DNA from: Pantoea coffeiphila
GTDB lineage: Bacteria; Pseudomonadota; Gammaproteobacteria; Enterobacterales; Enterobacteriaceae
Assembly: GCF_016909495.1 (NCBI RefSeq)
Contig: NZ_JAFBFW010000004.1
Coordinates: 558,001 to 622,000 of the forward strand
Length of the DNA stretch: 64,000 nucleotides
Reading direction: 5' to 3'
Shown: positions 18,671 to 27,198 of the stretch, piece after piece
Layout of the letters: the number at the start of each line of letters is the position of its first letter
How positions within the stretch are numbered: position 1 is the first letter of the stretch
Notes under the pieces: generated by a model
Told to the model about the DNA's origin: nothing
Databases searched by the model: none
The model's input: the letters and a program-made list of their open reading frames with translations, nothing else
Translations under genes and position numbers: made by a program

Positions 18671-20732
18671 TGAGCCCCTCCCCACTTATTTCAATCCCAG
18701 CTGCAGCAGCGGCAATATCTGATGGTGTAACTTGTGGTATCACTATGACTGGATTGCCTTCGGCAAGCCATCTTAAACCTTCTGAAATATAGCGCGGCAC
18801 ATTCCACGTGCTATTTTCAATTGCATAGGTCAATGCAAATGTTGATTTTTTTTGATCAGCGGCATGTTCGTAAGCAAGTGTTGCACGATCACCGTCGCCA
18901 AGTGCGAAACTTTCGAAATTAGCTAAAATAAAAGCATCTTCGAAGCTTCGCGCACATGGCCCTCCATCCATTTCAGGTACTTGATATGCAAGGCGACGGC
19001 TATCAACAATCTTATTCACATGAGACTGAGTTAATAATTGAGTCGGTGTAATATCATTATTGGAGAACCAAGCTTTGATGCAGCTGTTACTCGTGAATTC
19101 ACCACTTGCAACAGGTGTTGCAATACGTTTATTGTTTGCATTACGCTTCACCGAATCAATATCGGTGATAATCAGCGTGCGTAATTCGAGAAAGGACAAG
19201 AGGTCAAAAAATCGGTGTGCGTAAGCCCCTCCAACTTCCATCACTGTCAAATACTGGCTACCAAGTTGTGCTCCTCCTGGAGCTGCAGCATCAGTTTTAC
19301 GAATCATCGCAGGTAATAGCAATCGTTCAGAAGTGCCCTCAATCAAGACGGCTTTATCTGCAAAGAACAAGTCGCATCTAGTCAAAGTCAAATATTGATA
19401 TAAAAAATCACGTTCAGGAACAGGTGCATTCCCCATCCCCTTACGCAGATCTTTGACTACCGACTGTCTGAAACCATCATTGCCTTCCCGAGTTAGAAAA
19501 TATCGCATTGACTCAAAACGTGCTTCATTCGCCATATGTGGCGAATGGGTGCTAATGACAAACTGAACCGGCCAGGGTTTGTTCTCATTGAGCTGTGTTT
19601 CGAAAGCTTTTGCTATTTTACTCAGTTGGCGAATAAAGACTTCTTGCATCTGCGGATGCATATGGGCTTCTGGCTCCTCAATAAATATGAGATGCACTCC
19701 CACAGCGGTTGGAGTTGCCTGATATTCTCGGAAAAAGCGCAGAAGTTGGAGCAAAATATAAACGAGGTTACGCATTCCGAGCCCATTATAAGTCTCAGGC
19801 AGAGTGATCCCATTAACACCGACATAGCGGATTTTCGTGTGATTATTTAGCAACTTATCGACATCAAAGCTGGTCTCAGTTACAAGCCCAGGATCAGCTA
19901 AGCCAGGATATCCAAATAAATCAAATGTGGGTAATAGGGAGGTCAGTTTTTCATTGAAACCGACATGAAGCTCTGTCTGAATCTGCTCAACAGCAGTTTT
20001 GAGTTGTGCCGCAGTCGTACGTTTATTACTATCTATAGGATCAGTTAAAGCTGATTGAAAAAGAACTTCAATAATCTTTCCTAGTACATCGCGTTCACGG
20101 TGAGTATCGTCATCCAGACCACGCTGAGCATTAATAAATCCACCATTAATCAAAATCTTAATCGTTTTTAGGTCAAGATTTTTACGGTTGGTAGAATCAT
20201 TTGGATCAACAGTTTCAAGCTTGCATTCATACGATTGGGGTAAACGCTCCTCGACTGTGCGGAATAGAGATGCACGCTCAATATTCATTCCCCCAGGGGG
20301 GGTAGTAACGTCAGCAAAAAGCGATTCAGTGGCTACCGAGTTAGGTCCAAAAGTGAGAGTCAAGCGTACAAAGTTACAATCAGGGTTAAGGTCGATTATG
20401 CAGTCACTTATTGGCCCTAAGTCCGGGGACTCAACGTCATACTCTACATCAAGGTTAATTATAATTGACGGCAAATGATGATAAATATCCTCACGTGATT
20501 CTCCTGCTCGCAGTGCTTCAAATGCAGACCAAAATCCCTCATGGCTTCCAAGCGAAAAATCTTCAAGTCTGAACGAAGGGCCTTTATCGGATAAAAGTCT
20601 ACGAAATAATTCAGCAATTGAAGTTTTACCACTATTATTACGACCGACGATTAGCGTAATTTTTTCTTCAAGCCCAAGAGATACTTTTTTTAGGAGCCGG
20701 AAATTTTCTATTTCAATATTTTTAACTAGCAT
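18660..20732 (-). CDS. gajA: OLD-family ATPase/TOPRIM nuclease, GajA of a Gabija-like system
   Basis: 690-residue class 2 OLD protein. The N-terminal ABC-type ATPase has Walker A VGRNNSGKTS (about residues 29-38), a long insertion, Walker B IFIEEPEAHMHPQ and a switch His STHSPHMANEA. The C-terminal TOPRIM domain has the Glu motif VLIEGTSERLLLPA and the Asp motif LIITDIDSVK. Class 2 OLD proteins in tandem with a UvrD/PcrA-like helicase are the definition of Gabija. The ATG at 20732 has AGGGAG eight bases upstream. The two genes overlap, so they form one transcription unit. The protein is longer than the Bacillus GajA (about 578 residues). Confidence 0.85.
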   Translation of the reverse strand: MLVKNIEIENFRLLKKVSLGLEEKITLIVGRNNSGKTSIAELFRRLLSDKGPSFRLEDFSLGSHEGFWSAFEALRAGESREDIYHHLPSIIINLDVEYDVESPDLGPISDCIIDLNPDCNFVRLTLTFGPNSVATESLFADVTTPPGGMNIERASLFRTVEERLPQSYECKLETVDPNDSTNRKNLDLKTIKILINGGFINAQRGLDDDTHRERDVLGKIIEVLFQSALTDPIDSNKRTTAAQLKTAVEQIQTELHVGFNEKLTSLLPTFDLFGYPGLADPGLVTETSFDVDKLLNNHTKIRYVGVNGITLPETYNGLGMRNLVYILLQLLRFFREYQATPTAVGVHLIFIEEPEAHMHPQMQEVFIRQLSKIAKAFETQLNENKPWPVQFVISTHSPHMANEARFESMRYFLTREGNDGFRQSVVKDLRKGMGNAPVPERDFLYQYLTLTRCDLFFADKAVLIEGTSERLLLPAMIRKTDAAAPGGAQLGSQYLTVMEVGGAYAHRFFDLLSFLELRTLIITDIDSVKRNANNKRIATPVASGEFTSNSCIKAWFSNNDITPTQLLTQSHVNKIVDSRRLAYQVPEMDGGPCARSFEDAFILANFESFALGDGDRATLAYEHAADQKKSTFALTYAIENSTWNVPRYISEGLRWLAEGNPVIVIPQVTPSDIAAAAAGIEISGEGLNDY

Positions 20733-21283
20733 ATGCTCTACTCCCTGCGAATTCAGTTATCAAAGATAATAATGAAACCTCAAGTGTAAATAGGTGACCT
20801 TACTCAATCCAGACGTTCTATTTCGACAGATAATGTCGGAGTCTTGCATTCTAGTGTTGGTTAACTTGTTTTCCGACAATCATTTTCAAAGCAGATTTTC
20901 TCTTCAGGAATAAGTAATATACCCCGTAATATAACAGATTAATCGGTAGTCGGTTACATAAAAGATCTCCTAATTATCAACGCCTTGTTCACCCATGGAA
21001 AAGATCCAGACTTTATTCTGCTGCTCATTTTCTTGAGTGGCCTCCAGTTTCTTACGAATCACGGTGCGTTTAGCTTTAGACCAGTGCGCCCATTCATCAA
21101 TATGGATCTGGTAAATTCTCGATGATTTACCGCCTTCCCATTCACCGGACAAAGGAATAATGATCATTTCACAACCATTCTGACATTTATCATGTGAAAC
21201 TCCACAGGTTCTTCGAATGTTATCTGTTATTAGCCCCCAAAAGCCATATAATACACATGGTTTACTATATGGAGCGTTCACGG
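20733..21283. other. Spacer between the Gabija operon and the T6SS effector gene
   Basis: 551 bp of AT-rich DNA. It must hold the promoters of gajA (leftward) and of the effector gene (rightward). A minus-strand frame at 20970-21167 is listed separately as a possible gene fragment. Otherwise I see no gene, tRNA or att-like repeat in it. Confidence 0.5.
20970..21167 (-). CDS. Small hypothetical protein or gene remnant
   Basis: 65 codons from ATG 21167 (MIIIPLSGEWEGGKSSRIYQ...) to TAA. The frame is open further upstream to 21290 but then overlaps the start of the effector gene. Composition looks protein-like (Trp- and Lys-rich, mixed hydrophobic pattern), but there is no good ribosome-binding site and I do not recognise a family. 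It could be the 3' remnant of a gene lost when the island was rearranged. Confidence 0.3.
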   Translation of the reverse strand: MIIIPLSGEWEGGKSSRIYQIHIDEWAHWSKAKRTVIRKKLEATQENEQQNKVWIFSMGEQGVDN

Positions 21284-21796
21284 ATGGCATTACAGGGGAA
21301 GTTTATTCTAAACGGTGCGGATATTGCGCCACTAACGATCTACGGCGTTGGCACTTTCATGGCGTTTTCCGGGCAGCAGCTCTACATGAACAAAGGCGGG
21401 TGCGGCCACATGTCGAAGCTGGGCCCGATCCCTCCCGGCAACTATTACATCGTAGACAGACCTACCGGAGACTGGAAAAATAGGGTCCGGGCAGCGGGGA
21501 TAGACGTTTATAAATCCATCAAAACCCGTTCCATCATCAATCATTATGAATGGTTTGCGCTTTTTCGTGCTGATGGGAGTATTGATGACACAACCTTTAT
21601 CGAGGGCGTCGAAAGGGGGGGATTCAGGCTACACCCCGGCAGTATTTCAGAAGGATGTATTACTCTGGTGCACCGGACTGATTTTCTAAGGTTGCGGGAG
21701 ATCATTCTAAATACGGTAAAATGTGATATTCCCAATTCGAAATTGCGGGCATACGGAAAAATAGAGGTTATCGCTAATGGCACAAGCTGCCCGTAA
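21284..21796 (+). CDS. Tlde1-like T6SS peptidoglycan effector (DUF2778)
   Basis: 170 residues. The DUF2778 fold is seen in LGPIPPGNYYIVDRPTG followed by the catalytic L,D-transpeptidase-like motif FRLHPGSISEGCITL, with His and Cys in place. Salmonella Tlde1 of this family is injected by a type VI secretion system into the periplasm of rivals, where it cuts and exchanges peptide stems of peptidoglycan. ATG 21284 has GGAG nine bases upstream. No signal peptide is seen, as expected for a T6SS cargo. Its end overlaps the next gene, the presumed immunity protein, by 20 bp, and an hcp gene lies 400 bp downstream on the other strand. Confidence 0.82.
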   Translation: MALQGKFILNGADIAPLTIYGVGTFMAFSGQQLYMNKGGCGHMSKLGPIPPGNYYIVDRPTGDWKNRVRAAGIDVYKSIKTRSIINHYEWFALFRADGSIDDTTFIEGVERGGFRLHPGSISEGCITLVHRTDFLRLREIILNTVKCDIPNSKLRAYGKIEVIANGTSCP

Positions 21797-22154
21797 GCTT
21801 ATGGGGTTTGCGATTTTCATTGCCTCATTTATTGCAGTCGTTATGACTGATGGCTATTTTTCACTTGGTGAGCGCGTTATCAGTTGGGAGTTCGTTTATA
21901 CCGTATCAGGATGGAGGGGCGTTGCGGGCATGAGTGAGCAGACCGTGATGATATTTGACGAATTAAATATTTACTTGGATCTGTTGTTAACCACTCCCGT
22001 TTATTCAGCAATAATGACGGCCCCCTGTCTGATGAAAAGGCCGGAATTACAAAACAGTTATATGAGAGTGTTTCTGAATAAACTACTTAAAACCGTCCTG
22101 ACTGTTACAGCTGTGATAGCAGTCATTTACCTTATTGCCTACATTGCGCCTTAA
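21777..22154 (+). CDS. Membrane protein, probable immunity partner of the Tlde1-like effector
   Basis: 125 residues with three hydrophobic segments (about 8-24, a weaker one around 66-85, and 103-123). No family recognised from the sequence alone. Its 20-bp overlap with the effector gene is the classic effector/immunity arrangement, and a membrane or periplasmic location is where immunity to a peptidoglycan enzyme is needed. Function is inferred from position. Confidence 0.65.
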   Translation: MAQAARKLMGFAIFIASFIAVVMTDGYFSLGERVISWEFVYTVSGWRGVAGMSEQTVMIFDELNIYLDLLLTTPVYSAIMTAPCLMKRPELQNSYMRVFLNKLLKTVLTVTAVIAVIYLIAYIAP

Positions 22155-22176
22155 AAAGGGGCACCTGCCCCTTGTG

Positions 22177-22659
22177 TCACCGCTCATTCCAGGCATCCGA
22201 GTGCTGCACGTTCCCGTCACAGTATTTATGGGTGATTTTCTCGTACATCAATGACACCGATTCGCTGTGATTAATGCCGCCAAGACCAGCGATTTTCGTG
22301 TTGGGCATGCCTGGGCTGAAGGAGATCACCATCACGCCTTCCAGAAGCATGTTGTAGTACTCCTCCTCCTGACCAGCATCGTTGATACGATACCATTTGA
22401 ACTCTGCTGACATGAGCTTCTGGCCCGTTGTCACGGCTTTGAATAGATAGGGGCTGGAAGAATCAAAGTCTTTTTCGAATGAGATAGGCGCATGCTTTCG
22501 TTTGCCCGTAGCTTTCCCCGTCTGGGAGTCAACCGGAAGCGTTATTGCATGAGAAAACCCGACAACTTCAATACTACCTTCCCGGTGCTGCACATCCGCA
22601 CTTCCCTTGATCACCGCACCGCCATCATCTTTAAGCCACAGATAAGCTGGAATTGGCAT
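22177..22659 (-). CDS. hcp: Hcp family type VI secretion tube/effector carrier protein
   Basis: 160 residues, the normal Hcp length. Hcp hexamers stack to form the T6SS inner tube and can carry small effectors in the lumen. The start MPIPAYLWLKDDGG, the central VVGFSHAITLPVDSQTGKATGKRKH and the aromatic KWYRINDAGQEEEYYNMLLEG are typical of Hcp1/DUF796. ATG 22659 was preferred over an in-frame extension of 14 codons. It is convergent with the effector/immunity pair, and no other structural T6SS gene is near, so this is an orphan hcp cassette. Confidence 0.9.
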   Translation of the reverse strand: MPIPAYLWLKDDGGAVIKGSADVQHREGSIEVVGFSHAITLPVDSQTGKATGKRKHAPISFEKDFDSSSPYLFKAVTTGQKLMSAEFKWYRINDAGQEEEYYNMLLEGVMVISFSPGMPNTKIAGLGGINHSESVSLMYEKITHKYCDGNVQHSDAWNER

Positions 22660-23019
22660 TTTACATCGTCCTTTATTGTTAATCCTTTCAGCAATATACA
22701 TCAGACAATATAGTTACACGCAGTTATTTTATGGAATAAATCTCTCTTATCATTTTTTTGCTGAGCCTTGAAGAAAGTTCTATCAGGTAGTTTGTGTTGG
22801 ATGCCTGGTAACTTCTCAAGAAGATAAAAAGCCCTCTGGGTCTGTTTGGCGGCTTAGTGCTTTCCGCCGCATAATATAGATGGTATTGCAATTATCCCGC
22901 CAAAAAACCATTCACTTTCAGAGATCCCCCGACACACTGAATATACCCTATCAGGAGATCGTCATACGCAAATCCCGATTCATCAAACACCAGCTCATGT
23001 CGTTTAGAGCACCGCCCTA
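22660..23019. other. AT-rich spacer upstream of hcp
   Basis: 360 bp that should contain the hcp promoter on the minus strand and the 3' end region of the DUF6404 gene. Short open frames here have no ribosome-binding site. I see no repeat or RNA structure that stands out. Confidence 0.4.
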
Positions 23020-23370
23020 TCAAAGACTCTTCCAGTCAGGCAGCTTGTTTTTCCACCTGCCCCAATAGTGAAATAGCGCCATGGATATACCAAACAGCAA
23101 ACCGGTAATCAGGGCGGTAGACACCGCACGCAACACGCTGAAGTCCTGATTTTGCCAGCGGCTAAACCACATGCAAACGCCCCAAACAGGGCCGAACCAG
23201 GCGGTATATAACAACGTATTCAGCCAGAAAGGGGCAAATGGTGAGGGCGGTACGTTAGCCCCAAGTTTCCAGCACAAGCGCAGGATCGGTGGCGCATAGT
23301 TACTCCGCCACATCTTTTTTTCTTCCATCAGCGCGATTGCCTTTTGCTTCTTTTCTTCAAACGTCATCAT
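23020..23370 (-). CDS. DUF6404 family membrane protein
   Basis: 116 residues. An N-terminal basic helix (MMTFEEKKQKAIALMEEKKMWRSNYAPP) is followed by two transmembrane segments (about 47-67 and 82-102). This pattern is what I recall of DUF6404, a family of unknown function that is frequent in enterobacterial accessory regions. AAAGGA lies five bases before the first ATG. It lies alone between hcp and the chloroperoxidase gene. Confidence 0.75.
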   Translation of the reverse strand: MMTFEEKKQKAIALMEEKKMWRSNYAPPILRLCWKLGANVPPSPFAPFWLNTLLYTAWFGPVWGVCMWFSRWQNQDFSVLRAVSTALITGLLFGISMALFHYWGRWKNKLPDWKSL

Positions 23371-23821
23371 CTGAATCCTTTCACTGGATATCTTTAAAAT
23401 TCGGAGAGTCTCATTCAGCCCAGAGCAGAATGGGGAGGGCTCTGCTTATAGAGTATGAGCCATACCTCGATTTTGCACCCGGCATCCTCCAGAGACAAGG
23501 CCCCGTTCGCATTCTGACATAGCTGCCGCAAACTCAGTTCCGAGGTGTGATTATCACGCCAGCATTCAGTTTCTGAATGGAGAAGAAGCAGGGGCCGGGC
23601 TCCACTCATGACCTAACTTTTCCAAATGGCATAGTTTGCAAAAAATATTGAGAATATTTATCTACTATAGTTTTGGAAACATTAGCAATTAATGCAACCA
23701 CTAATACGTTTATAACCCATTGATAATATATTCATGATATTGAAATGGTTCCTGCCTAAAGTCTTCCGGAATGCACATTCTGTAGAAGAAAAAGATCTTT
23801 CCTCATAAAGGAGTACGCTTC
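23371..23821. other. Spacer between DUF6404 gene and hydrolase; possible right edge of the ssrA island
   Basis: 451 bp. AT content rises strongly from about 23630 to 23760. Base composition returns to core-like values in the hydrolase gene, so the island edge may lie here. I looked for a copy of the ssrA 3' end and saw none. A 64-codon minus-strand frame (23415-23609) has no family support. Confidence 0.4.
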
Positions 23822-24658
23822 ATGGCATTTGTAACGACTGATGATGGTGTAAATATCTATTTCAAAGACTGGGGTTCTAAAGATGCGCAGCCCGTTGTGT
23901 TTCATCACGGCTGGCCGCTGAGTGCAGATGACTGGGACAGCCAGATGCTCTTCTTCCTGGCAGAAGGTTTTCGCGTCATCGCCATCGATCGTCGTGGCCA
24001 CGGACGTTCTGACCAGGTGAGCGAAGGCCATGACATGGACCACTATGCAGCCGATGCATCCGCAGTGGTTGAGCATCTGGATTTAAAGAACGCGGTTCAT
24101 ATCGGTCACTCTACCGGTGGTGGTCAGGTGGCTCGTTACGTCGCGAAGTATGGCCAGCCGCAGGGCCGCGTCGCTAAGGCCGTACTGATCAGCGCTGTAC
24201 CGCCGCTGATGCTGAAAACCGCTGACAATCCTGAAGGCACCCCATTGGAGGTTTTCGATGGCTTCCGTTCAGGTCTGGCTGCCAACCGTGCTCAGTTCTA
24301 CCTGGATGTCGCATCAGGTCCATTTTATGGCTTCAACCGTGACGGTGCACAGGTGTCACAAGGCACCATCCAGAACTGGTGGCGTCAGGGCATGACCGGC
24401 AGCGCTCAGGCGCATTATGAAGGTATCAAGGCTTTCTCTGAAACCGATCAGACCGAAGATTTAAAAGCCATTACCGTACCAACGCTGGTGATGCAGGGCG
24501 ACGACGATCAGGTTGTGCCTTACAAAGCCGCAGCGGTATTGCAGGATAAACTGCTGGCCAACAGCAAACTGATCATTTATCCGGGCTACCCACACGGCAT
24601 GCATACCGTACATGCGGATGTGATCAATGCCGACCTGCTGGCCTTTATTCGTGATTAA
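23822..24658 (+). CDS. Alpha/beta hydrolase, non-heme chloroperoxidase type
   Basis: 278-residue cofactor-free hydrolase/perhydrolase. The nucleophile elbow GHSTGGG holds Ser97, the acid is in the QGDDDQVVP segment and the His is in YPHGMHTVH. The oxyanion-hole motif HHGWPLSADDWDSQ is highly typical of the bacterial chloroperoxidase/arylesterase group, so true substrate is probably an ester or acyl donor. ATG 23822 has AAAGGAG 10 bases upstream. No obvious operon partner. Confidence 0.9.
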   Translation: MAFVTTDDGVNIYFKDWGSKDAQPVVFHHGWPLSADDWDSQMLFFLAEGFRVIAIDRRGHGRSDQVSEGHDMDHYAADASAVVEHLDLKNAVHIGHSTGGGQVARYVAKYGQPQGRVAKAVLISAVPPLMLKTADNPEGTPLEVFDGFRSGLAANRAQFYLDVASGPFYGFNRDGAQVSQGTIQNWWRQGMTGSAQAHYEGIKAFSETDQTEDLKAITVPTLVMQGDDDQVVPYKAAAVLQDKLLANSKLIIYPGYPHGMHTVHADVINADLLAFIRD

Positions 24659-24688
24659 TCGTTAGTAATTACGCGTTATAAAAGGCGG

Positions 24689-25360
24689 CTAAAAGTCCGC
24701 CTTCAGCCCCTGCGGCGCAATAAAGATTTCCATATTCTCGCGGGAAAGCTCCCAGTGCTCGAACACCAGGTCAACCACGGCCTGCTCGTCGCGTGCTTCA
24801 ATGGCGACGATAAACGCGTCGTGGTGCTCGGCTGCGAGCTGCAGGCGGCGTTCCATATCGGCATTCTGCGGGCGGAAGAAGGTGTGGCCAATACGGCAGT
24901 GATCGATGAGCAGGCGGCCCAGGCTGGGTTGCAGATAGGGGTTGGCCGCCATCTCGCCCATGATTTCATGGAAGCGGTTATTTTCCAGCGCCAGCGCTTC
25001 GGCATCGCGGGTTTGTACCGCTTTGCGGAAGCGCTTCTGCGTTTCCTTCAGCGCCTTCATCTGCGAGGGCTTATAGTTCTGCACCGCCAGGCGCCCGGTG
25101 GCGGCATAGATCATGGGGGCAACGAGGAAGAAATTGCGCAGGCTGGAGTGGCTCATTGGGATCACCCGCACGCCGCGTTTTTCCACAATCTCCAGATAGC
25201 CTTCACCTGCCAGCCGCTGGAAGACTTCTCTTACCGGCGTGCGCGATAAACCGTACTGTGCCGTCAGGCTGGCTTCATCCAGCAGCTCGTCGGGATCGAG
25301 TTCCATGGTTAAAATGAGACGTTTTAAATCCTCATATAGTGCAGCTTTACCCGATCTCAA
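24689..25360 (-). CDS. GntR family (FadR/FCD) transcriptional regulator
   Basis: 223 residues: an N-terminal winged helix (about 5-70, ASLTAQYGLSRTPVREVFQRL) and a C-terminal FCD ligand domain with the metal-binding residues expected (NNRFHEIM and AEHHDAF). The reading frame starts with TTG at 25360, which has AGGAGG five bases upstream; there is no ATG nearby. It is downstream on the same strand from the DHDPS-like lyase and aldehyde dehydrogenase and is likely their regulator (shared GTATAC elements). Confidence 0.9.
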   Translation of the reverse strand: MRSGKAALYEDLKRLILTMELDPDELLDEASLTAQYGLSRTPVREVFQRLAGEGYLEIVEKRGVRVIPMSHSSLRNFFLVAPMIYAATGRLAVQNYKPSQMKALKETQKRFRKAVQTRDAEALALENNRFHEIMGEMAANPYLQPSLGRLLIDHCRIGHTFFRPQNADMERRLQLAAEHHDAFIVAIEARDEQAVVDLVFEHWELSRENMEIFIAPQGLKADF

Positions 25361-25686
25361 TGTTGCCTCCTGAACGCCATCATCTTCAATGTTTGCGCGA
25401 GAAACGCGCTATCCCATGCCGATTAACCTACAGAAAAAGTGCGTATACAGCAAAAATAATTCAAATATTTCATGCGATACCTGGATCGACATAACACTTT
25501 CATCAATCAGCTAAGACTTACGTATTATCAACAGGTAACGAAATTCATCGCGAGAAAATTTTAACACTAGAGCAGAGCGTTTCTGGTGGGAAAAGAGGCA
25601 TACCCTGCCCTCTCTGGACTGGGAATGTTGGCAGAGTAAGCGCTGCCCGCCGGGAATAGCGGGCAGCGGAGGGTCAAAGCTAAGAC
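25361..25686. other. Spacer between aldehyde dehydrogenase and gntR genes
   Basis: 326 bp. It contains a GC-rich hairpin just after the dehydrogenase stop (25644-25669) and a GTATAC-containing site at 25443-25448, 83 bp upstream of the GntR gene start. No ORF with support. Confidence 0.5.
25641..25668 (-). terminator. Hairpin downstream of the aldehyde dehydrogenase gene
   Basis: CGCTGCCCGC-CGGGAATA-GCGGGCAGCG gives a perfect 10-bp stem 19 bp after the dehydrogenase stop. There is no following T run, so it may be a weak terminator or an mRNA 3' end stabiliser. Confidence 0.45.
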
Positions 25687-27189
25687 TTAGCTGTCGGCAC
25701 CCGGTACATCAATCCAGATGGTTTTCAGCTCGGTGTACTGATCCAGCGCGAAGGCGGATTTATCACGCCCGCCGAAGCCGGACTGCTTGTAGCCGCCAAA
25801 CGGCGTGGTGGCGTCGCCTTCACCGAAGCAGTTCACCGTTACCGTACCGGCACGCACGGCGCGGGAGACGCGAATAGCGCGGTTCAGCTTGCCGGTGTAA
25901 ACCGATGCCGCCAGCCCGTAAGGGGTGTCGTTGGCCAGCGCAATCGCTTCGGCTTCGGTTTTAAAGGTAGTGATGCACAGTACCGGGCCGAAGATCTCTT
26001 CGCGGAACAGCGCGCTCTGCGGCGTCACGCCATCGATGACCGTCGGCTGGACGTAGATACCGTTTTCGGTGTCGCCGCCCTGCACAATGCGCAGCCCTTC
26101 CTGGCGCGCCGTTTCCAGATAGCCGCTGACCTTGCTGAAGTGATCGGCGGAGATCATCGTGCCCAGGCGGTTTTCCGGATCGAGCGGGTTGCCCATTGGC
26201 CAGCTGCCGATCTGTTCGGCGATCAGCGCCAGCAGGCGATCCTTCACCCCTTCCTGCACCAGCAGGCGCGAGGTGGCAGAGCAGTTCTCACCCATGTTCC
26301 AGAACGCGCCGTTCAGCACGTGCCCGGCCACGGTTGCCAGATCTTCAGCATCATCAAAGACCACCGCCGGGTTTTTACCGCCGCACTCCAGCACCACTTT
26401 TTTCAGGTTAGAGTCGGCCGAATAGTGCAGGAAACGGCGGCCGGTGGCAGTAGAACCGGTAAAGCTCACCATATCAATATCTGCATGCAGGCCAATCGGC
26501 TCGCCCACGTCCTTGCCGGTGCCGGTAACAATATTCAGCACGCCCGCCGGAACGCCCGCCTCAAAGGCCAGTTCCGCCACGCGCAGCGAGGTCAGTGAAG
26601 TCTGTTCGGCGGGTTTCACCACTACCGAGCAGCCTGCCGCCAGCGCCGGGCCGATTTTCCACGCCAGCATCAGCAGCGGGAAGTTCCACGGCAGCACGCA
26701 GCCCACTACGCCAATCGGTTCACGCACCACCAGCGCCATTGCGCCGTTGCCCACCGGCGCGGTGTGGTCGTAGAGCTTATCGATCGCTTCCGCGTACCAC
26801 TTAATAATGTGAATGGTTTCCGGCACGTCTACCGCCAGGCATTCGCTGACCGGCTTGCCGCTGTCGAGGCTTTCCAGTACCGCCAGCTCGGTGACTTCCT
26901 GCTCCATCAGTGCCGCCAGTTTCAGCAGCACCGCTTTACGCTCGCCCGGCGGCAGCTGGCTCCAGCTACCGGCGTCAAATGCGGCGCGCGCGGCGTCAAC
27001 GGCGTTGTTCACGTCGGTAGTATCGCACGCGGCGAGATCGGCCAGCTTATCGCCGGTCGCCGGGTTGGTGGTTGGCAGGGTTTTGCCGGAGGCTGCCGCC
27101 ACAAAGCGACCGTTGATAAATGCCTTATCGGCAAATTTCAGCCCCTCAACCACAGCGACCACATCATTTAATGTCTGAATCTGGCTCAT
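25687..27189 (-). CDS. NAD-dependent aldehyde dehydrogenase (PuuC-like)
   Basis: 500-residue ALDH superfamily enzyme that oxidises an aldehyde to the carboxylate. Catalytic Cys303 (GENCSAT), Glu268 (LECGGKN) and Asn169 (PWNFP) are present, as is the NAD-binding FTGSTATG. It resembles PuuC/betaine-aldehyde-type dehydrogenases; the actual aldehyde is unknown, and the preceding lyase gene (9 bp upstream) suggests it removes a semialdehyde from that step. Confidence 0.92.
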   Translation of the reverse strand: MSQIQTLNDVVAVVEGLKFADKAFINGRFVAAASGKTLPTTNPATGDKLADLAACDTTDVNNAVDAARAAFDAGSWSQLPPGERKAVLLKLAALMEQEVTELAVLESLDSGKPVSECLAVDVPETIHIIKWYAEAIDKLYDHTAPVGNGAMALVVREPIGVVGCVLPWNFPLLMLAWKIGPALAAGCSVVVKPAEQTSLTSLRVAELAFEAGVPAGVLNIVTGTGKDVGEPIGLHADIDMVSFTGSTATGRRFLHYSADSNLKKVVLECGGKNPAVVFDDAEDLATVAGHVLNGAFWNMGENCSATSRLLVQEGVKDRLLALIAEQIGSWPMGNPLDPENRLGTMISADHFSKVSGYLETARQEGLRIVQGGDTENGIYVQPTVIDGVTPQSALFREEIFGPVLCITTFKTEAEAIALANDTPYGLAASVYTGKLNRAIRVSRAVRAGTVTVNCFGEGDATTPFGGYKQSGFGGRDKSAFALDQYTELKTIWIDVPGADS

Positions 27190-27198
27190 GCTATCCCC

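Noticed and set aside
22880..23068. 62-codon plus-strand frame opposite the DUF6404 gene end
   Set aside because: Overlaps a better supported gene and has no domain or Shine-Dalgarno.
23415..23609. 64-codon minus-strand frame
   Set aside because: No family, no ribosome-binding site, random composition.
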